From: Candidatus Riflebacteria bacterium HGW-Riflebacteria-2
Lineage (GTDB): Bacteria; Muiribacteriota; Ozemobacteria; Ozemobacterales; Ozemobacteraceae
Assembly: GCA_002839435.1 (NCBI GenBank)
Contig: PGYA01000013.1
Location: 27,827 to 91,826, forward strand
Reading direction: 5' to 3'
Length of the DNA stretch: 64,000 nt
In this document: piece by piece, positions 27,058 through 37,900 of the stretch
Numbering within the stretch: position 1 is the first letter of the stretch
Layout: every line of letters starts with the position of its first letter
The notes under the pieces: generated by a model
What the model saw: the letters and a program-made list of their open reading frames with translations, nothing else
Told to the model about the DNA's origin: nothing
Databases searched by the model: none
Made by a program: the position numbers and the translations under genes

Positions 27058-28343
27058 AACAGTATTGTGCGTTTCTGCTGACTTTCTGCCTGATTCTGTC
27101 TGCTGCCGGCGCTTCGGCCGATGATTATTCTTTCGACGTCGGCGCTTTTGCGCCCAAAAGACTCGAAATAAATTACCGGCTCGATCTGCGCCCCGGCTTC
27201 AGCTTTCTCGAAAAAGACAGCCGGCAGTATCGCCTGACTCTCGCCGACAAGGGCTGGCGCCGCCACCAGAACAACACAACACTGATGGCCGCCACCTTTG
27301 GCAGTTACAAGGCAGGCGACAACTCGACCCTGATCTTTGACGGGCTGCTGACGGTCAACCGTTTTCTCGACCAGACGCGCGATACGCAGGTTCTCAACGA
27401 GGCCTGGCTGCGTTTCGACATCAACACCAGCCTACAGGCCGGAATCGGCAAAAAAACCTTCAAGTGGGGCAAAGGCTACGCCTGGAACCCGGTTAATTTC
27501 GGCGGTCGCCAGAAAGATCTCAATGACATCGATCTGGCGCTCTCGGGCTACAGCATGCTGTTCACGCAGTTTACCCGCAACCTGTCGGGTTACCTGTCCA
27601 ACACTGCGTTGACCATGGCGCTGCTGCCGGTTACCGAAGGTCTCAACGACGATTTTACCGAGAATGACAGCCTGAATTTTATTTCGCAGTATTACATGCT
27701 GCTTGGCGACACCGATATCGACTTCTACCTGATGGCCGGAACTGCCGGCAACCACAAGATCGGCGCCGATTTCAGCAAAAATCTGAGCAGCAATCATGAG
27801 ATTCATGCCGAACTGGCTTTCCAGCGCGAGCAGCGCAGCTACAATATCGCTGCCAACGGCCAGATTATTAGCGAAAAGCATGGTCGCACCAGCTTTCTCG
27901 CCGGCACCCGTTATCTCGACCACCGCGACATTACCTATATTCTCGAATACCTGCACAACGGCGCCGGCCTGGATCAGTCCGACATGCAGAATTATTTCGA
28001 CGCGACCGACCTGGCCCTGGCAACCGCCAACAAAGCGGCCATGCGCCAGGCCGCGCAGAATTACACACTGTATCTCAACCGCCAGTTCGCCATGCGCGAC
28101 TACCTCTATTTAAAGGCTTCCAAGCCAGAACTGTTCGGGCATCTGTACATAAACGGCGCTTTCTTTTCGATCGTCAATCTTGCTGATAAAAGCCATTCAA
28201 ACACTGTCGAAGTAAGCTATACCGGCCTGACCAACTACATCTTTACCCTGCGCCTGACCACAAATCTGGGCAACCACAACAGCGAATATGGCCAGAAACT
28301 GAGTTCCGACCGCGTCGAACTGCGCTGCCAGTATTATTTCTGA
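27054..28343 (+). CDS. Outer-membrane beta-barrel protein, DUF1302-like
   Basis: 429 residues. Signal peptide (about 1-21, cut near ASA) and alternating amphipathic strands to the end, finishing in aromatic FQ-type ending LRCQYYF, as expected for a beta-barrel. The pattern resembles DUF1302-like porins. The ATG overlaps the stop of the LolA-like gene. It may be the outer-membrane acceptor or channel of the ABC/LolA-like system, which is inference. Confidence 0.75.
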   Translation: MKQYCAFLLTFCLILSAAGASADDYSFDVGAFAPKRLEINYRLDLRPGFSFLEKDSRQYRLTLADKGWRRHQNNTTLMAATFGSYKAGDNSTLIFDGLLTVNRFLDQTRDTQVLNEAWLRFDINTSLQAGIGKKTFKWGKGYAWNPVNFGGRQKDLNDIDLALSGYSMLFTQFTRNLSGYLSNTALTMALLPVTEGLNDDFTENDSLNFISQYYMLLGDTDIDFYLMAGTAGNHKIGADFSKNLSSNHEIHAELAFQREQRSYNIAANGQIISEKHGRTSFLAGTRYLDHRDITYILEYLHNGAGLDQSDMQNYFDATDLALATANKAAMRQAAQNYTLYLNRQFAMRDYLYLKASKPELFGHLYINGAFFSIVNLADKSHSNTVEVSYTGLTNYIFTLRLTTNLGNHNSEYGQKLSSDRVELRCQYYF

Positions 28344-28477
28344 TTTATCCTAAAAGCACGCTGCAGTCAGCAACACCATACTTTTTAACGCGTTTTCTCC
28401 CATTGCTTTCAGCAACTTTGCAAAGCGGGAACACATTGTGTTACCTTTACGCAATAACTCTCTGAACCGAAGCACAA

Positions 28478-30190
28478 ATGCATTTACTCAACCGAATAAC
28501 TTTTGGATTATTACTAATAAGCGGTGTAGCGCTCTATACCGGTCTTAACAAGATTGTCAGCTTCACCATTCTTCTGGCGCTGATTGGCCTGAAACTGCTT
28601 TTCAACAAGCTCAGCCGCATCATCGATCATTCCGACCTTAAGACAGCAAGTCTACTCATTCCCTGTGGCAGTAAGAACCAGGATCGCTCCCGATTTTTTC
28701 TTAAACTTCTGGTTAATCTTCTGGCGACACTGGGCAGTCTGACAATTCTGTGGCAGTTCTACCTGATGGCCCAGGGCCAGTATCTCAGCGCCTACGAACC
28801 GTTATCGCACCAGATCGTCTGCCTCGGATTTTCGCTGGGCATGCTGTTCTATGCGATATTTGCCATGCGCCATATTCAGAGCGGCGAAGAGCAGCAGCAT
28901 CTGCAATGGTACCGGGCAATCGGCTATTTTTCCGTTTATCATCTGCTGATTTTTGCCATGTATTTCATCTCGACTCAGCTCGTCGGTGATGAATCTGAAA
29001 TGGTTAATGCCTTTATCGACTATGGCCTGTACGCCGGCTTTTTCTGGCTGGCACTCGTCAGCGCTGAATTTCTGGTGTATTTCCTGCGAAATTTAGTGCT
29101 TCTATTAAGGGGAAAAATTACTGCGAACCTTCTGCCGGTGCCATTTTTTGTAAGTGTCGTGGCGGCTGAAAATTCGCTTAAAGAAAGTCTGCTGAAAAGC
29201 ATTGAAGCGATATCAGGCATCGATCTGGCAAAATCCGAAATTGCATCTTTCTGCCTGCGGATATTTGAACCAGTCTGCATCATCTCGGCATTTATGCTCT
29301 GGCTGTTATCGAGCATGGTGATCGTAGGACCTGAGCAACAGGCTATTTTTACACGCTTTGGCAAGTTTACCGAAACTTCGGCCGCCGGGCCGGGATTCTA
29401 CTTCAAATTGCCATGGCCTTTTGCTGAAGTTCAAGTGCTGGATGCTTATCGCATAAGAACTCTCAACATCGGCTTCGAACCCGACCCGAAGCAGCGCCAC
29501 ATGATCTGGACCAAAGCGCACGCGCTCAAGTATTTTGAACTCATCGTCGGTGACGGCGTCGAGATAATTGCAATCGACTGCCAGGTAATGTACCGTATTA
29601 AAGATCTTTACAGCTACTCAAAAACCCTGCAAAACCCTGAAGAATTCATCAGTGCGACCGCCTATAAACTGATAACCCAGGAAACTGTTTCCGCCAGATT
29701 CGACGAAATCATTGCCAGAGACCGCGGCGAGCTTTCCATGCTGATAAAAACCAAGCTGCAGGCAGCTGCAGATAAAATGCATCTGGGCGTCGATGTCATC
29801 GAAGTGGTTTTTCTGGCGATGCACCCGCCGCTAGAAATTGCTGAACACTTTGAAGATGTTATCAGTGCCCAGATCGACAAACTGACCTTCGTTCTCAGGG
29901 CCAACACCGAAGTGCTCTATAATATTTCGATGAACAAGGCTTTGGCAAAGGGCAAAGAACTCGAAGCCGAAAGCTACTTTCTCGACGAAACGGCCAAAGC
30001 GACAGGTGAAGCCAATTCTCTGGCCAGTCGCATTATTGGCTACGAGTATGATCCAGAACTGGCAAGATTCAGACTTCGTTGTGAAAACCTGCAAAAGGTG
30101 CTCACCGGCAAAAACCTCTATGTCATTGACAGCTCGCTGATGCGCCAGGAAGATAAAATCTTCCTCGATATCAGCGGTCAGGAAAGGTAA
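28478..30190 (+). CDS. SPFH/band 7 protein with multi-pass N-terminus (HflK-like)
   Basis: 570 residues. The first ~290 residues hold about six membrane segments, followed by an SPFH domain that starts with VGPEQQAIFTRFGKF (about 285) and a helical coiled-coil tail. HflK/HflC and related SPFH proteins build large membrane cages around partner enzymes such as FtsH; the multi-pass front is not standard for HflK. It opens a tight four-gene operon of three SPFH proteins and a metal ATPase. The start has no strong ribosome site. Confidence 0.8.
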   Translation: MHLLNRITFGLLLISGVALYTGLNKIVSFTILLALIGLKLLFNKLSRIIDHSDLKTASLLIPCGSKNQDRSRFFLKLLVNLLATLGSLTILWQFYLMAQGQYLSAYEPLSHQIVCLGFSLGMLFYAIFAMRHIQSGEEQQHLQWYRAIGYFSVYHLLIFAMYFISTQLVGDESEMVNAFIDYGLYAGFFWLALVSAEFLVYFLRNLVLLLRGKITANLLPVPFFVSVVAAENSLKESLLKSIEAISGIDLAKSEIASFCLRIFEPVCIISAFMLWLLSSMVIVGPEQQAIFTRFGKFTETSAAGPGFYFKLPWPFAEVQVLDAYRIRTLNIGFEPDPKQRHMIWTKAHALKYFELIVGDGVEIIAIDCQVMYRIKDLYSYSKTLQNPEEFISATAYKLITQETVSARFDEIIARDRGELSMLIKTKLQAAADKMHLGVDVIEVVFLAMHPPLEIAEHFEDVISAQIDKLTFVLRANTEVLYNISMNKALAKGKELEAESYFLDETAKATGEANSLASRIIGYEYDPELARFRLRCENLQKVLTGKNLYVIDSSLMRQEDKIFLDISGQER

Positions 30191-30194
30191 ATCT

Positions 30195-31094
30195 ATGAAA
30201 TTCTGGCTAAGACTTACGCTTGCCCTGCTGCTTCTCGGACTGATTGCATTTAAAGCCATCATTCTTCCGCTGCCGGAGGGGCACAAAGCCGTTATCGCGC
30301 ATTTTGGCAATCCCACCAGAATTATCGAGACGCCAGGAGCCCACCTCAAGTGGCCATGGCCAATCGACAACTACTATCTTTTCGACACCCGGAACCGCAT
30401 CTATAACACCAGGTTTACCCAGACGTTAACCCGTGACAAGAAAGCCATTATTCTGCTGACTTATATCGTTTATCGCATAGCGGATCCTCTGACCTTCCTG
30501 CAGGCGGTCGGAACCATTGCCAACGCCGAAGACAAGATCGAAGGACTGGTGTCCAGTTCAAAAAACAATGTAATGGGCAATTATAACCTGGCAAACCTCG
30601 TTTCAACCGATCCTTCGCAGCTTAAGATTGCCGAGATCGAAAATCGCATTCTTGATGCCGTTGGTCAGAGAGCGCGCGAAAATTTTGGCGTTGAGATTAC
30701 CAGCCTCGGAATCAAGCGCCTGGCCTATCCAGAAAACAACGTCAAAGCTATTCTCAGTCAGATGCGGGCAGAGCGCGGCCAATATGCGGCAAAATACCGG
30801 GCCGAAGGGCGCATGCAAGCTTCAATAATTGTATCTGAGGCAGATCTTGAAATCGCCAGAATCAACGCCGAGGCGGTAAAAAAAGCGGCTGAAATCACCG
30901 GAAAAGCCGATCGCCAGGCGGCCGAGATCTACGCCGAAACCTATAAAAAAGGTCGCGAATTCTATAAATTCACGCGTTCTCTCGAAGCTCTTGAAAAAAT
31001 GATCAATCAAAATGCCACATTCATCATGCGCAGCGATCAGTATCCCTTCAACGTGCTTTACGAACCAGTAAAACCAGATGACAAAAGCAACTGA
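30195..31094 (+). CDS. SPFH protein, HflC-like
   Basis: 299 residues: one N-terminal helix (LALLLLGLIAFKAIILPL), then the SPFH start EGHKAVIAHFGNPTRII, and long coiled-coil arms (RAERGQYAAKYRAEGRMQAS) of the HflC type. AGGAAAGG precedes the ATG four bases after the upstream stop. The end overlaps the next gene by 17 bases. Probably forms a hetero-oligomer with its neighbours. Confidence 0.88.
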   Translation: MKFWLRLTLALLLLGLIAFKAIILPLPEGHKAVIAHFGNPTRIIETPGAHLKWPWPIDNYYLFDTRNRIYNTRFTQTLTRDKKAIILLTYIVYRIADPLTFLQAVGTIANAEDKIEGLVSSSKNNVMGNYNLANLVSTDPSQLKIAEIENRILDAVGQRARENFGVEITSLGIKRLAYPENNVKAILSQMRAERGQYAAKYRAEGRMQASIIVSEADLEIARINAEAVKKAAEITGKADRQAAEIYAETYKKGREFYKFTRSLEALEKMINQNATFIMRSDQYPFNVLYEPVKPDDKSN

Positions 31095-32139
31095 TAAACC
31101 AACACCACTGATAAGAACCGTTAATGATTTCATGCTGCTTCTAAAAATCGTTATGGGAATTGTCTTTGCATTATACTGTCTGTCAGGTATCACGCTGGTA
31201 AAACCCGACGAAGTTGGCATGATTCTGCGTCTGGGACGCCTGGTTGGCAGCAACCGCATCGACCAGGTGCATCAGCCCGGCTGGATATGGGCTTTCCCAA
31301 AACCGATCGACCAGGTAATAAAAATGCCGGTTAAGCAGATCAGGGAAGTAAGAATCAGTGAGCTGGCTGCCATAAGCAAAGAAAAAGACCTCGATTATCG
31401 CAATATCGATCCGGTCAGCGAAGGTTACTGCATCAGCGCCGATGAGAATATATTTCAGGCAAAAATACTGGTCAAATACCAGATTACTGATCCGGTTGTG
31501 GCAGTTTTTAACTTTGCCAACGGCTTTGCCGGCATTGAAGCTCTTATCAGAGATCTCACCATTTGCGAACTGGTTAAAGTCGCTGGCCGCTTCAATATTG
31601 ACGGAATTCTTTCAGAAAATAAAAAACAGCTCTCACAGCAGGTTCATGAATATGTACAGAAGAGGCTCGATAAGATTGAGTCAGGCCTGACTTTACTCTC
31701 ACTAGAATTCGAAGAAATCGCACCACCGGTATTTCTGCAGAGAGATTTCGAAGAAGTGAACACCGCCTACATCAACCGTCGCGATTTCATCAATGAAGCG
31801 CAAAGCCTCAGAGAAGAAAAAATTCCGGGAGCCAGTGCCAAAGCCAGCAAAAAAATCAGTGAAGCCGAGTCGTATGAGCAGACAATATTAGCCGAAGCTA
31901 CCGCCGAAACCGGTAAATTCAATGAATTGCTGCAGGCTTATCAGGAAAACCCCGAAGAAATAAGCCTGAACATGATTTACCAAGCTCACCAGGCAATAAT
32001 TCTGGGCACTCAGAATATGTTTGTGTTTCCCTCTGAGAAAAACAGTGCTGCTGCCGTTCGGCTGTATATTGGGGGCATGAAAAAGACCGAGTCGCTGCCA
32101 ACTCCTTCGGTAAATTTATATGACGACGAAGATCTGTAG
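31078..32139 (+). CDS. Third SPFH protein of the operon
   Basis: 353 residues: one membrane helix (LLLKIVMGIVFALYCLSGIT), SPFH start KPDEVGMILRLGRLVG, and a long helical tail rich in Ala/Glu (AKASKKISEAESYEQTIL). It overlaps the upstream stop and probably also the ATPase start. HflK/HflC pairs are usual; a third SPFH member in the same operon is not, and suggests a mixed three-component cage. Confidence 0.85.
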   Translation: MTKATDKPTPLIRTVNDFMLLLKIVMGIVFALYCLSGITLVKPDEVGMILRLGRLVGSNRIDQVHQPGWIWAFPKPIDQVIKMPVKQIREVRISELAAISKEKDLDYRNIDPVSEGYCISADENIFQAKILVKYQITDPVVAVFNFANGFAGIEALIRDLTICELVKVAGRFNIDGILSENKKQLSQQVHEYVQKRLDKIESGLTLLSLEFEEIAPPVFLQRDFEEVNTAYINRRDFINEAQSLREEKIPGASAKASKKISEAESYEQTILAEATAETGKFNELLQAYQENPEEISLNMIYQAHQAIILGTQNMFVFPSEKNSAAAVRLYIGGMKKTESLPTPSVNLYDDEDL

Positions 32140-32143
32140 CGGC

Positions 32144-34063
32144 ATGGATAAAGAAGAAAATACCTACCAGCATCCAGCCGGTTTGAATCGACTGCTCCAG
32201 ATCAAGCTTGCCAATTCTATCTTTGCGGCCATTTTTCTTGCTGCCGGAATCGTTTACGACATAATTTTTCAGCAGCACCAGATTGCGCAGCTGATCATAG
32301 CCATTGGCGCTGTATCGGTCGCGCTGCCGATCTTCTTTAATGGCTTGCGCGGAATTTTTGACCGCGAGGGCCGTTTCATGACTGAGCAACTGGTCAGTCT
32401 AGCCATACTGGGCTCGATGATCGAAGGCAATTTTATCGTTGCGACTATTATTCCGGTCATCATGGTATTCGGGCATCTGCTCGAAGAAAAAAGCATTTTG
32501 GGTATTGAAGAAGCTATCAATTCGCTCAAGAAACTGCACAGCCGAAACGCCAGAATCTTGCGCGACGGTGCAGAAACTCTTATAGAGCCAGAAGAGCTCA
32601 AAATTGACGACCTCGTCATCTGCTATCCGGGCGAGATTATTCCGGCCGATGGCCTGGTCAGTGAGGGTGACTCGCTGGTGAATCAGGCGCCGATAACCGG
32701 CGAATCAGTGCCAGTTGAAGTATTTACCGGCACGACGGTTTACGCCGGAACCGTTAATCTTAGTGGAAAAGTAACCATCCGGGTCAATCGTCTCAACAGC
32801 AACACCCTGCTCAATAAAATTGTCGGGCTGCTCAAAGAGGCAGAGCGCTCAAAAGCCCCTATCGTCAAACTGATAGAGAAGTATGTCAGTCTTTATTTTC
32901 CTTTTGTAATAATGGTTGCCGCGACCACACTTTTTGTAACCAGCAATATCAGCAGAGCGATAGCGATACTGGTCATCAGTTGCCCATGTGCCCTGATTCT
33001 GGCCAGTCCCACAGCGATGATTGCGGCGCTTGTACGTTCAGCCCGCTACGGCATAATGATAAAAAACACCGCCTTTCTTGAATTGCTGGCCGAGGTAGAC
33101 ACATTGATATTCGATAAAACCGGCACGGTAACCTATGGCAAGCTTGAAATAGAAGCAGTCCTGGCTCAGGACTGCTGCAGCCGACAGCAACTACTGGAAC
33201 ACGCGGCTTTCTGCGCCAGCGGTTCGCTGCACCCCGTTTCGACAGCAATCAGGAACTATGCGCACGAGCACAAAATCAAAATCATCATTCCAACCGGCCA
33301 CAAAGAGATGCATGGGCGGGGAGTTATTGCTGAGAGCGCCACAGAGCGTTTTTATCTCGGCAAGCTCAGCTGGATATGTGAGGAAATCGGCATAAAGGAA
33401 GAACAAAGCCAGCTCCAGAATGGCAGTACTTCGGTGTGGATAGCGAATCAGCAGAAGCTGCTGGGTGAAATCACCTTTGCCGACAAGCCGCGGCCGGAAA
33501 TGCACGAGGCTATTGCTGCCTGCCGCAAGCTTGGCATCAAAAACATCTATCTGTTAACTGGCGACAAGAAGGAAATCGGCGAGCGCATTGGCGCATTTCT
33601 CGGTATTGATGGCACAATCAGCCAGTGTCTGCCAGAAGACAAGCTTAATTTTGTCAATCAGAAGAAGGCAGAAGGCTGCAAGGTTCTCTTTGTTGGCGAT
33701 GGCATCAATGATGCCCTGGCGCTTAAAGCCAGCGATGTTGGCGTTGCGATCGCGCGCGGCGGCTCAGACATCGCCATTCAAAATTCTGACATCACGCTGA
33801 ACAGCGACAGTCTGTTAAATCTGGCGCAGATGTTAAGGCTTTCGGGCATGACGCACGCCACAATCAATCAGAATATACTGATTGGTACAAGCTTCAGCCT
33901 CCTGATGATCGGCCTGGCAGCCGGCGGTTTTATCTCACCCGTAGTCGGCGCGGTCGCGCATAACCTTGGCTCGGTTTTTGTAGTCTTGAACAGCGCCAGA
34001 ATGCTCAAAGAAGAAGACAAAGCACCTGATTCAACTTCTGAAATGAACATATCAGCCGAATAA
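32144..34063 (+). CDS. P1B-type heavy-metal-translocating ATPase
   Basis: About 640 residues from ATG 32144; an in-frame ATG 24 bases earlier (inside the preceding gene) is also possible and both lack a strong ribosome site. Motifs: TGES, CPC in SCPCALILASPT (metal pore), phosphorylation DKTGT, HP motif in GSLHPVST, and GDGINDALAL. This is the Cu/Zn/Cd P1B group. The N-terminal metal-binding (HMA) domain is missing and the protein starts almost at the first helix (NSIFAAIFLAAGIVYDI). It ends the SPFH operon. Confidence 0.92.
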   Translation: MDKEENTYQHPAGLNRLLQIKLANSIFAAIFLAAGIVYDIIFQQHQIAQLIIAIGAVSVALPIFFNGLRGIFDREGRFMTEQLVSLAILGSMIEGNFIVATIIPVIMVFGHLLEEKSILGIEEAINSLKKLHSRNARILRDGAETLIEPEELKIDDLVICYPGEIIPADGLVSEGDSLVNQAPITGESVPVEVFTGTTVYAGTVNLSGKVTIRVNRLNSNTLLNKIVGLLKEAERSKAPIVKLIEKYVSLYFPFVIMVAATTLFVTSNISRAIAILVISCPCALILASPTAMIAALVRSARYGIMIKNTAFLELLAEVDTLIFDKTGTVTYGKLEIEAVLAQDCCSRQQLLEHAAFCASGSLHPVSTAIRNYAHEHKIKIIIPTGHKEMHGRGVIAESATERFYLGKLSWICEEIGIKEEQSQLQNGSTSVWIANQQKLLGEITFADKPRPEMHEAIAACRKLGIKNIYLLTGDKKEIGERIGAFLGIDGTISQCLPEDKLNFVNQKKAEGCKVLFVGDGINDALALKASDVGVAIARGGSDIAIQNSDITLNSDSLLNLAQMLRLSGMTHATINQNILIGTSFSLLMIGLAAGGFISPVVGAVAHNLGSVFVVLNSARMLKEEDKAPDSTSEMNISAE

Positions 34064-34240
34064 TGTCCCTGATATCGGCACAAATAAAGCAGAATTTCAA
34101 CTCTCAGCCGCAAGAAGCCTTCAAAGAAGCCTGTTGCATAATGCCTCACAAAAAAGAATGGCACAAAGACAGGATTCTGGTTATACTATAAGTAGATGGA
34201 TATAGTTTTCGTTCTAAGGTTGCGTTCGGAGTGTGTAATT

Positions 34241-34861
34241 ATGCTCAAAAAGAGCATAGGCTTTTGTCATTCCTTTTTAATCATACCATATAGAGCCCGA
34301 CTGGTTGCGGCCTGGACAGCTATTATGCTGCTTACGTCTGTATCCCTCTTGGCAAATAGTGTCGATACTGCCGGTCAGGCCAGACCGCGCTCCGGCATAG
34401 ACATCAGGGTCACAGAACTGATGATTCATGCCATGCGTGCGCGCGACATGGGCGACATGAACAGCGCCGAGCTTTTCTGGATACAGGCCCGCGCCTACCG
34501 CCCATCTATGCCTAGACCAGCCTGGCTCGAACAGCCTCCGGCAAATGAAACCGTTGTTCAGCCGACAATAAGCGAAGATGAACTGATCGAGCGCATTCAA
34601 AAGATGCCCTACAATGACGCCAAGGTACTGCTCAACGATCGCCTGCAAAAAGACCCGACAAATATAAAGCTGAGACGACTCTTTCTCGAGCTCTCAGAAA
34701 AAGCTGGTGATCATAGTGAAGTTTCGCGACATCGCAGCCTGGTCACCGTTCATTCGCGCACTACACGCAACATTCTAATGTATCTATTTTCTGTTCTTAT
34801 AGGATTCCTATTGGTCTGGCAGATTGCCAAATTGATCAATGACTTACGCAGTCATCTCTAA
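34241..34861 (+). CDS. Membrane protein with TPR-like middle, anchored at both ends
   Basis: Family not recognised. About 206 residues from ATG 34241 (GGAG upstream; an ATG 45 bases earlier has none). A hydrophobic N-terminus ending in a likely signal sequence (AIMLLTSVSLLANS), a helical middle with a TPR-like repeat (DPTNIKLRRLFLELSEKAGD), and a C-terminal helix (LMYLFSVLIGFLLVWQIAKL). It directly precedes the giant surface-protein gene and may belong to that locus. Confidence 0.65.
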   Translation: MLKKSIGFCHSFLIIPYRARLVAAWTAIMLLTSVSLLANSVDTAGQARPRSGIDIRVTELMIHAMRARDMGDMNSAELFWIQARAYRPSMPRPAWLEQPPANETVVQPTISEDELIERIQKMPYNDAKVLLNDRLQKDPTNIKLRRLFLELSEKAGDHSEVSRHRSLVTVHSRTTRNILMYLFSVLIGFLLVWQIAKLINDLRSHL

Positions 34862-34932
34862 CTCGGCATTCTATCAGATGCATCATTAATAAATTGTGCT
34901 GGTGCAAAATTGGCGGGGGCAAGGGTAATGAT

Positions 34933-37900
34933 ATGAATGGAAGTTATTCTTCAAGAAGGTCGCCGGTTGGGCCTGCGTGGTTTAAGCCAGTAATATTCTT
35001 AGCATTGTTGCTGGTAGTAGCAACAACCGGCAATGTATACGCCCTCAATCATCTGACAAATTCAGAGTTTGACACAAACCTTGCCAGTTGGACCACTGTC
35101 CAAAGACAGAATGCAACCGTTCCAATAAACTCGACCCCGACTGCTAATATGTCAGATAACGACTGGTTCAGCCTGGCTGGGGAAGGCTGCTTTTATGTGT
35201 TCCGCAACAGCAACAGTAATGGAACTCATAATGCGTTTTTGTCGCAGAGTTTTTCGACTCCTGAAGACCCAACAAATATTAGGGTGGGGTTTGACCATAG
35301 AGAACGATACCAAACCATTAACACTTACAGACTCCATGCTTCAATAAGAAACGCCGGCGGTACTTTCCCTAATGAAACCATAGCAAGCACATTTTTCGAT
35401 GAAACTGCACCGAATCCTGCTCATACTGGAGCATGGATCAGAGACAGTTATGATATAACTCTTCCAGCGAATTCCAATTACATTTACCGGGTTTTCTATC
35501 ATTTCGTAAGGGTTCGCGACAACACTACTGGTGTTTATGTCGATAATCTGCGGATCGATTTCAGCCCGACCGGCCTGGGTGGTGGTGTTAATGGCACATC
35601 GAACGAACTTTCCTGGAATACAAGCACGACGCCAGCCACTGACGTAAGTTTGCGCGGAACTAACCCATACCGACTTTATTGGGGGACCACTTCCGGCACT
35701 TATACTAACTCTTCTCTGGTCACCACGAACAATTTTTCACACACTCCGCCGGCCGGCAGCGTCGTTTATTATGTGGTTACCGACTTCGATAGCAACGACG
35801 TCGAATCGCCATATTCGGTCGAATGGCCGATAATCCGACAAACGGTCAGAGATGGCAGTGGCGCGGATGTTGATACCATCATTGGGAACGACGTTGCTAT
35901 GAACTGGGCGCATGTAGCGGTTACAGGGTTTACCAGAACCGGCTATCAGGTTGCTCTCGGCTCGACACCCGGCGGCAGCGACGTAGCCGGCTGGGTCGAT
36001 CTGGCAGCCGCCGATACAAGTTACACTTTTGCCGGAGCAGCACTCACCAATGGTAACACTTACTACACTTCGGTCAGAATGGTCACCGACAGGGGAACAC
36101 TCAATTATTCAGCGAGCGATGGATTCGTATCGATCAATCTCGATGTTCGAGATGGCAGCGCAGCCGACGTAGACACAACAACCTCATTGACAGATGCTGA
36201 TATGAACTGGGGACCAGCGCCCTTTCCGGTTGGCCGCTACGACGTGGCTCTCGGCACGACTCCCGGCGGCACCGACATCGTTGGCTGGACCAACGTCAAT
36301 CTTTTAACCAGCCACAGTTTTTCCAGTCTGAGTCTGAGCAACGGTGCTTCTTATTATTGTAGTGTAAGAGCTTATGATCCTGGGATGACAGAGATCGGAG
36401 TCTTTTTCAGCGATGGTTTTGCGCCAATTTTATCTTCGGCAATTGATGTATGGGACGGCCCTGACCCGGGCGTGGATGTCGATGATATCTTTTCCCTGAG
36501 CAGTGTAGACCTGAACTGGCAGGCGGCGGGTTTCCCGGTGGTAAGGTATGAAGCAGCCCTGGGAACAACTCCCGGTGACAGTGATGTCATTGGCTGGACG
36601 GATATGGGAGTCTTAACCAGTGGAACTCTTAATGGTTCTCTGGCAACCAGCACGACCTATTTCTGTTCGGTAAGAATTGTTCACGCGATGGGAACGCTGC
36701 CCGCCTCTTCAAGCGATGGCTTTGTCTGTCGTAAATTTGAGGTTCGCGACGGTCTCAGTGCTGATATTGATTACACTTTCGCAGCAGACACCCTGCAGGC
36801 AAACTGGGATGCCGTTACCGTGCCGTTGCTTCGTTATGACGCAGCTGTTGGAACCACTCCAGGCGGAACCGATGTCGTTGGCTGGACTTCGGCAGGCACT
36901 GCTACCAACATTACATTCTCCGGCTTGGCTCCACTGGCCGGGTTGCCGACCATATATTATGTCTCGGTAAGAATAATCAGCCCTGGCGGAGTTCCTATTG
37001 CGACAAATTACAGCAATGGCATTTATCGCATTATAGTTGTTGATATGACAGTGAGAGATGGTTTGAACCCGGATATTGAATATTCGTATTTTGAAGACCG
37101 GGCAGAAATGAACTGGGATCACCCTGCAGTAGGTATTATTCGTTATGAAGTGGCACTTGGCACCAGCAAATTCTCCGACAATATACATCCTTTCATCGAC
37201 GTAGGCCATGCCAGGCAGGCTGCCCTCACCGGACTTTCACTTGCCAGCGGCACGAGGTATTTTGCCACAGTCCGCGGCATAAGTGCCATTGGTGAAGTTG
37301 AGGCTTTTGGTAGTTCTGATGGTTTTATTGCATGCCGCGATCAGGTCCTCACCGATACGGCAGCGCAGACTTATTTTCATAATGCCAGAGTCCTGCGTAT
37401 GATCGATACTACGACCGATCCAGGTTTGATCCAGCCGAGAACCTTTTCTGCAAATGGTGGTGGCACGCAAACCTGGGCCAGACACCTGGCAGTTGATATC
37501 GAAGAGCCCGGAGTTACCGAGCGCATAAATGCGCCATGTCGTATTCAGCTTGCTGGCCTGACCAATGTCGTGGCAAACGCGATAAGGGTAGCAGACGATC
37601 AGGGAAATGAAGTGCCCCGGCATGTGCTTGCTTCTACGGCCAACAGCATGGATCTGGTCTTTCTCGTCAACATTGCGAAAAGTGAAACAAGAACTTACTG
37701 GATCTATTGGGATAACGCTACAGCCGGATACCCGGGAGCTTACGGCTTTACAGATACCGCGACCAACCTTTCCTTCAGTCAGTGGACACCTTATTATTCA
37801 CGTAAGAATATGCCTCCTGGCAACGAAAACGTCACTCTCGGCGGCGCTTTGTCAAACGGAGACGACGTTTATGTTGCCTTGTGGAATCTGCCGTGGAATT

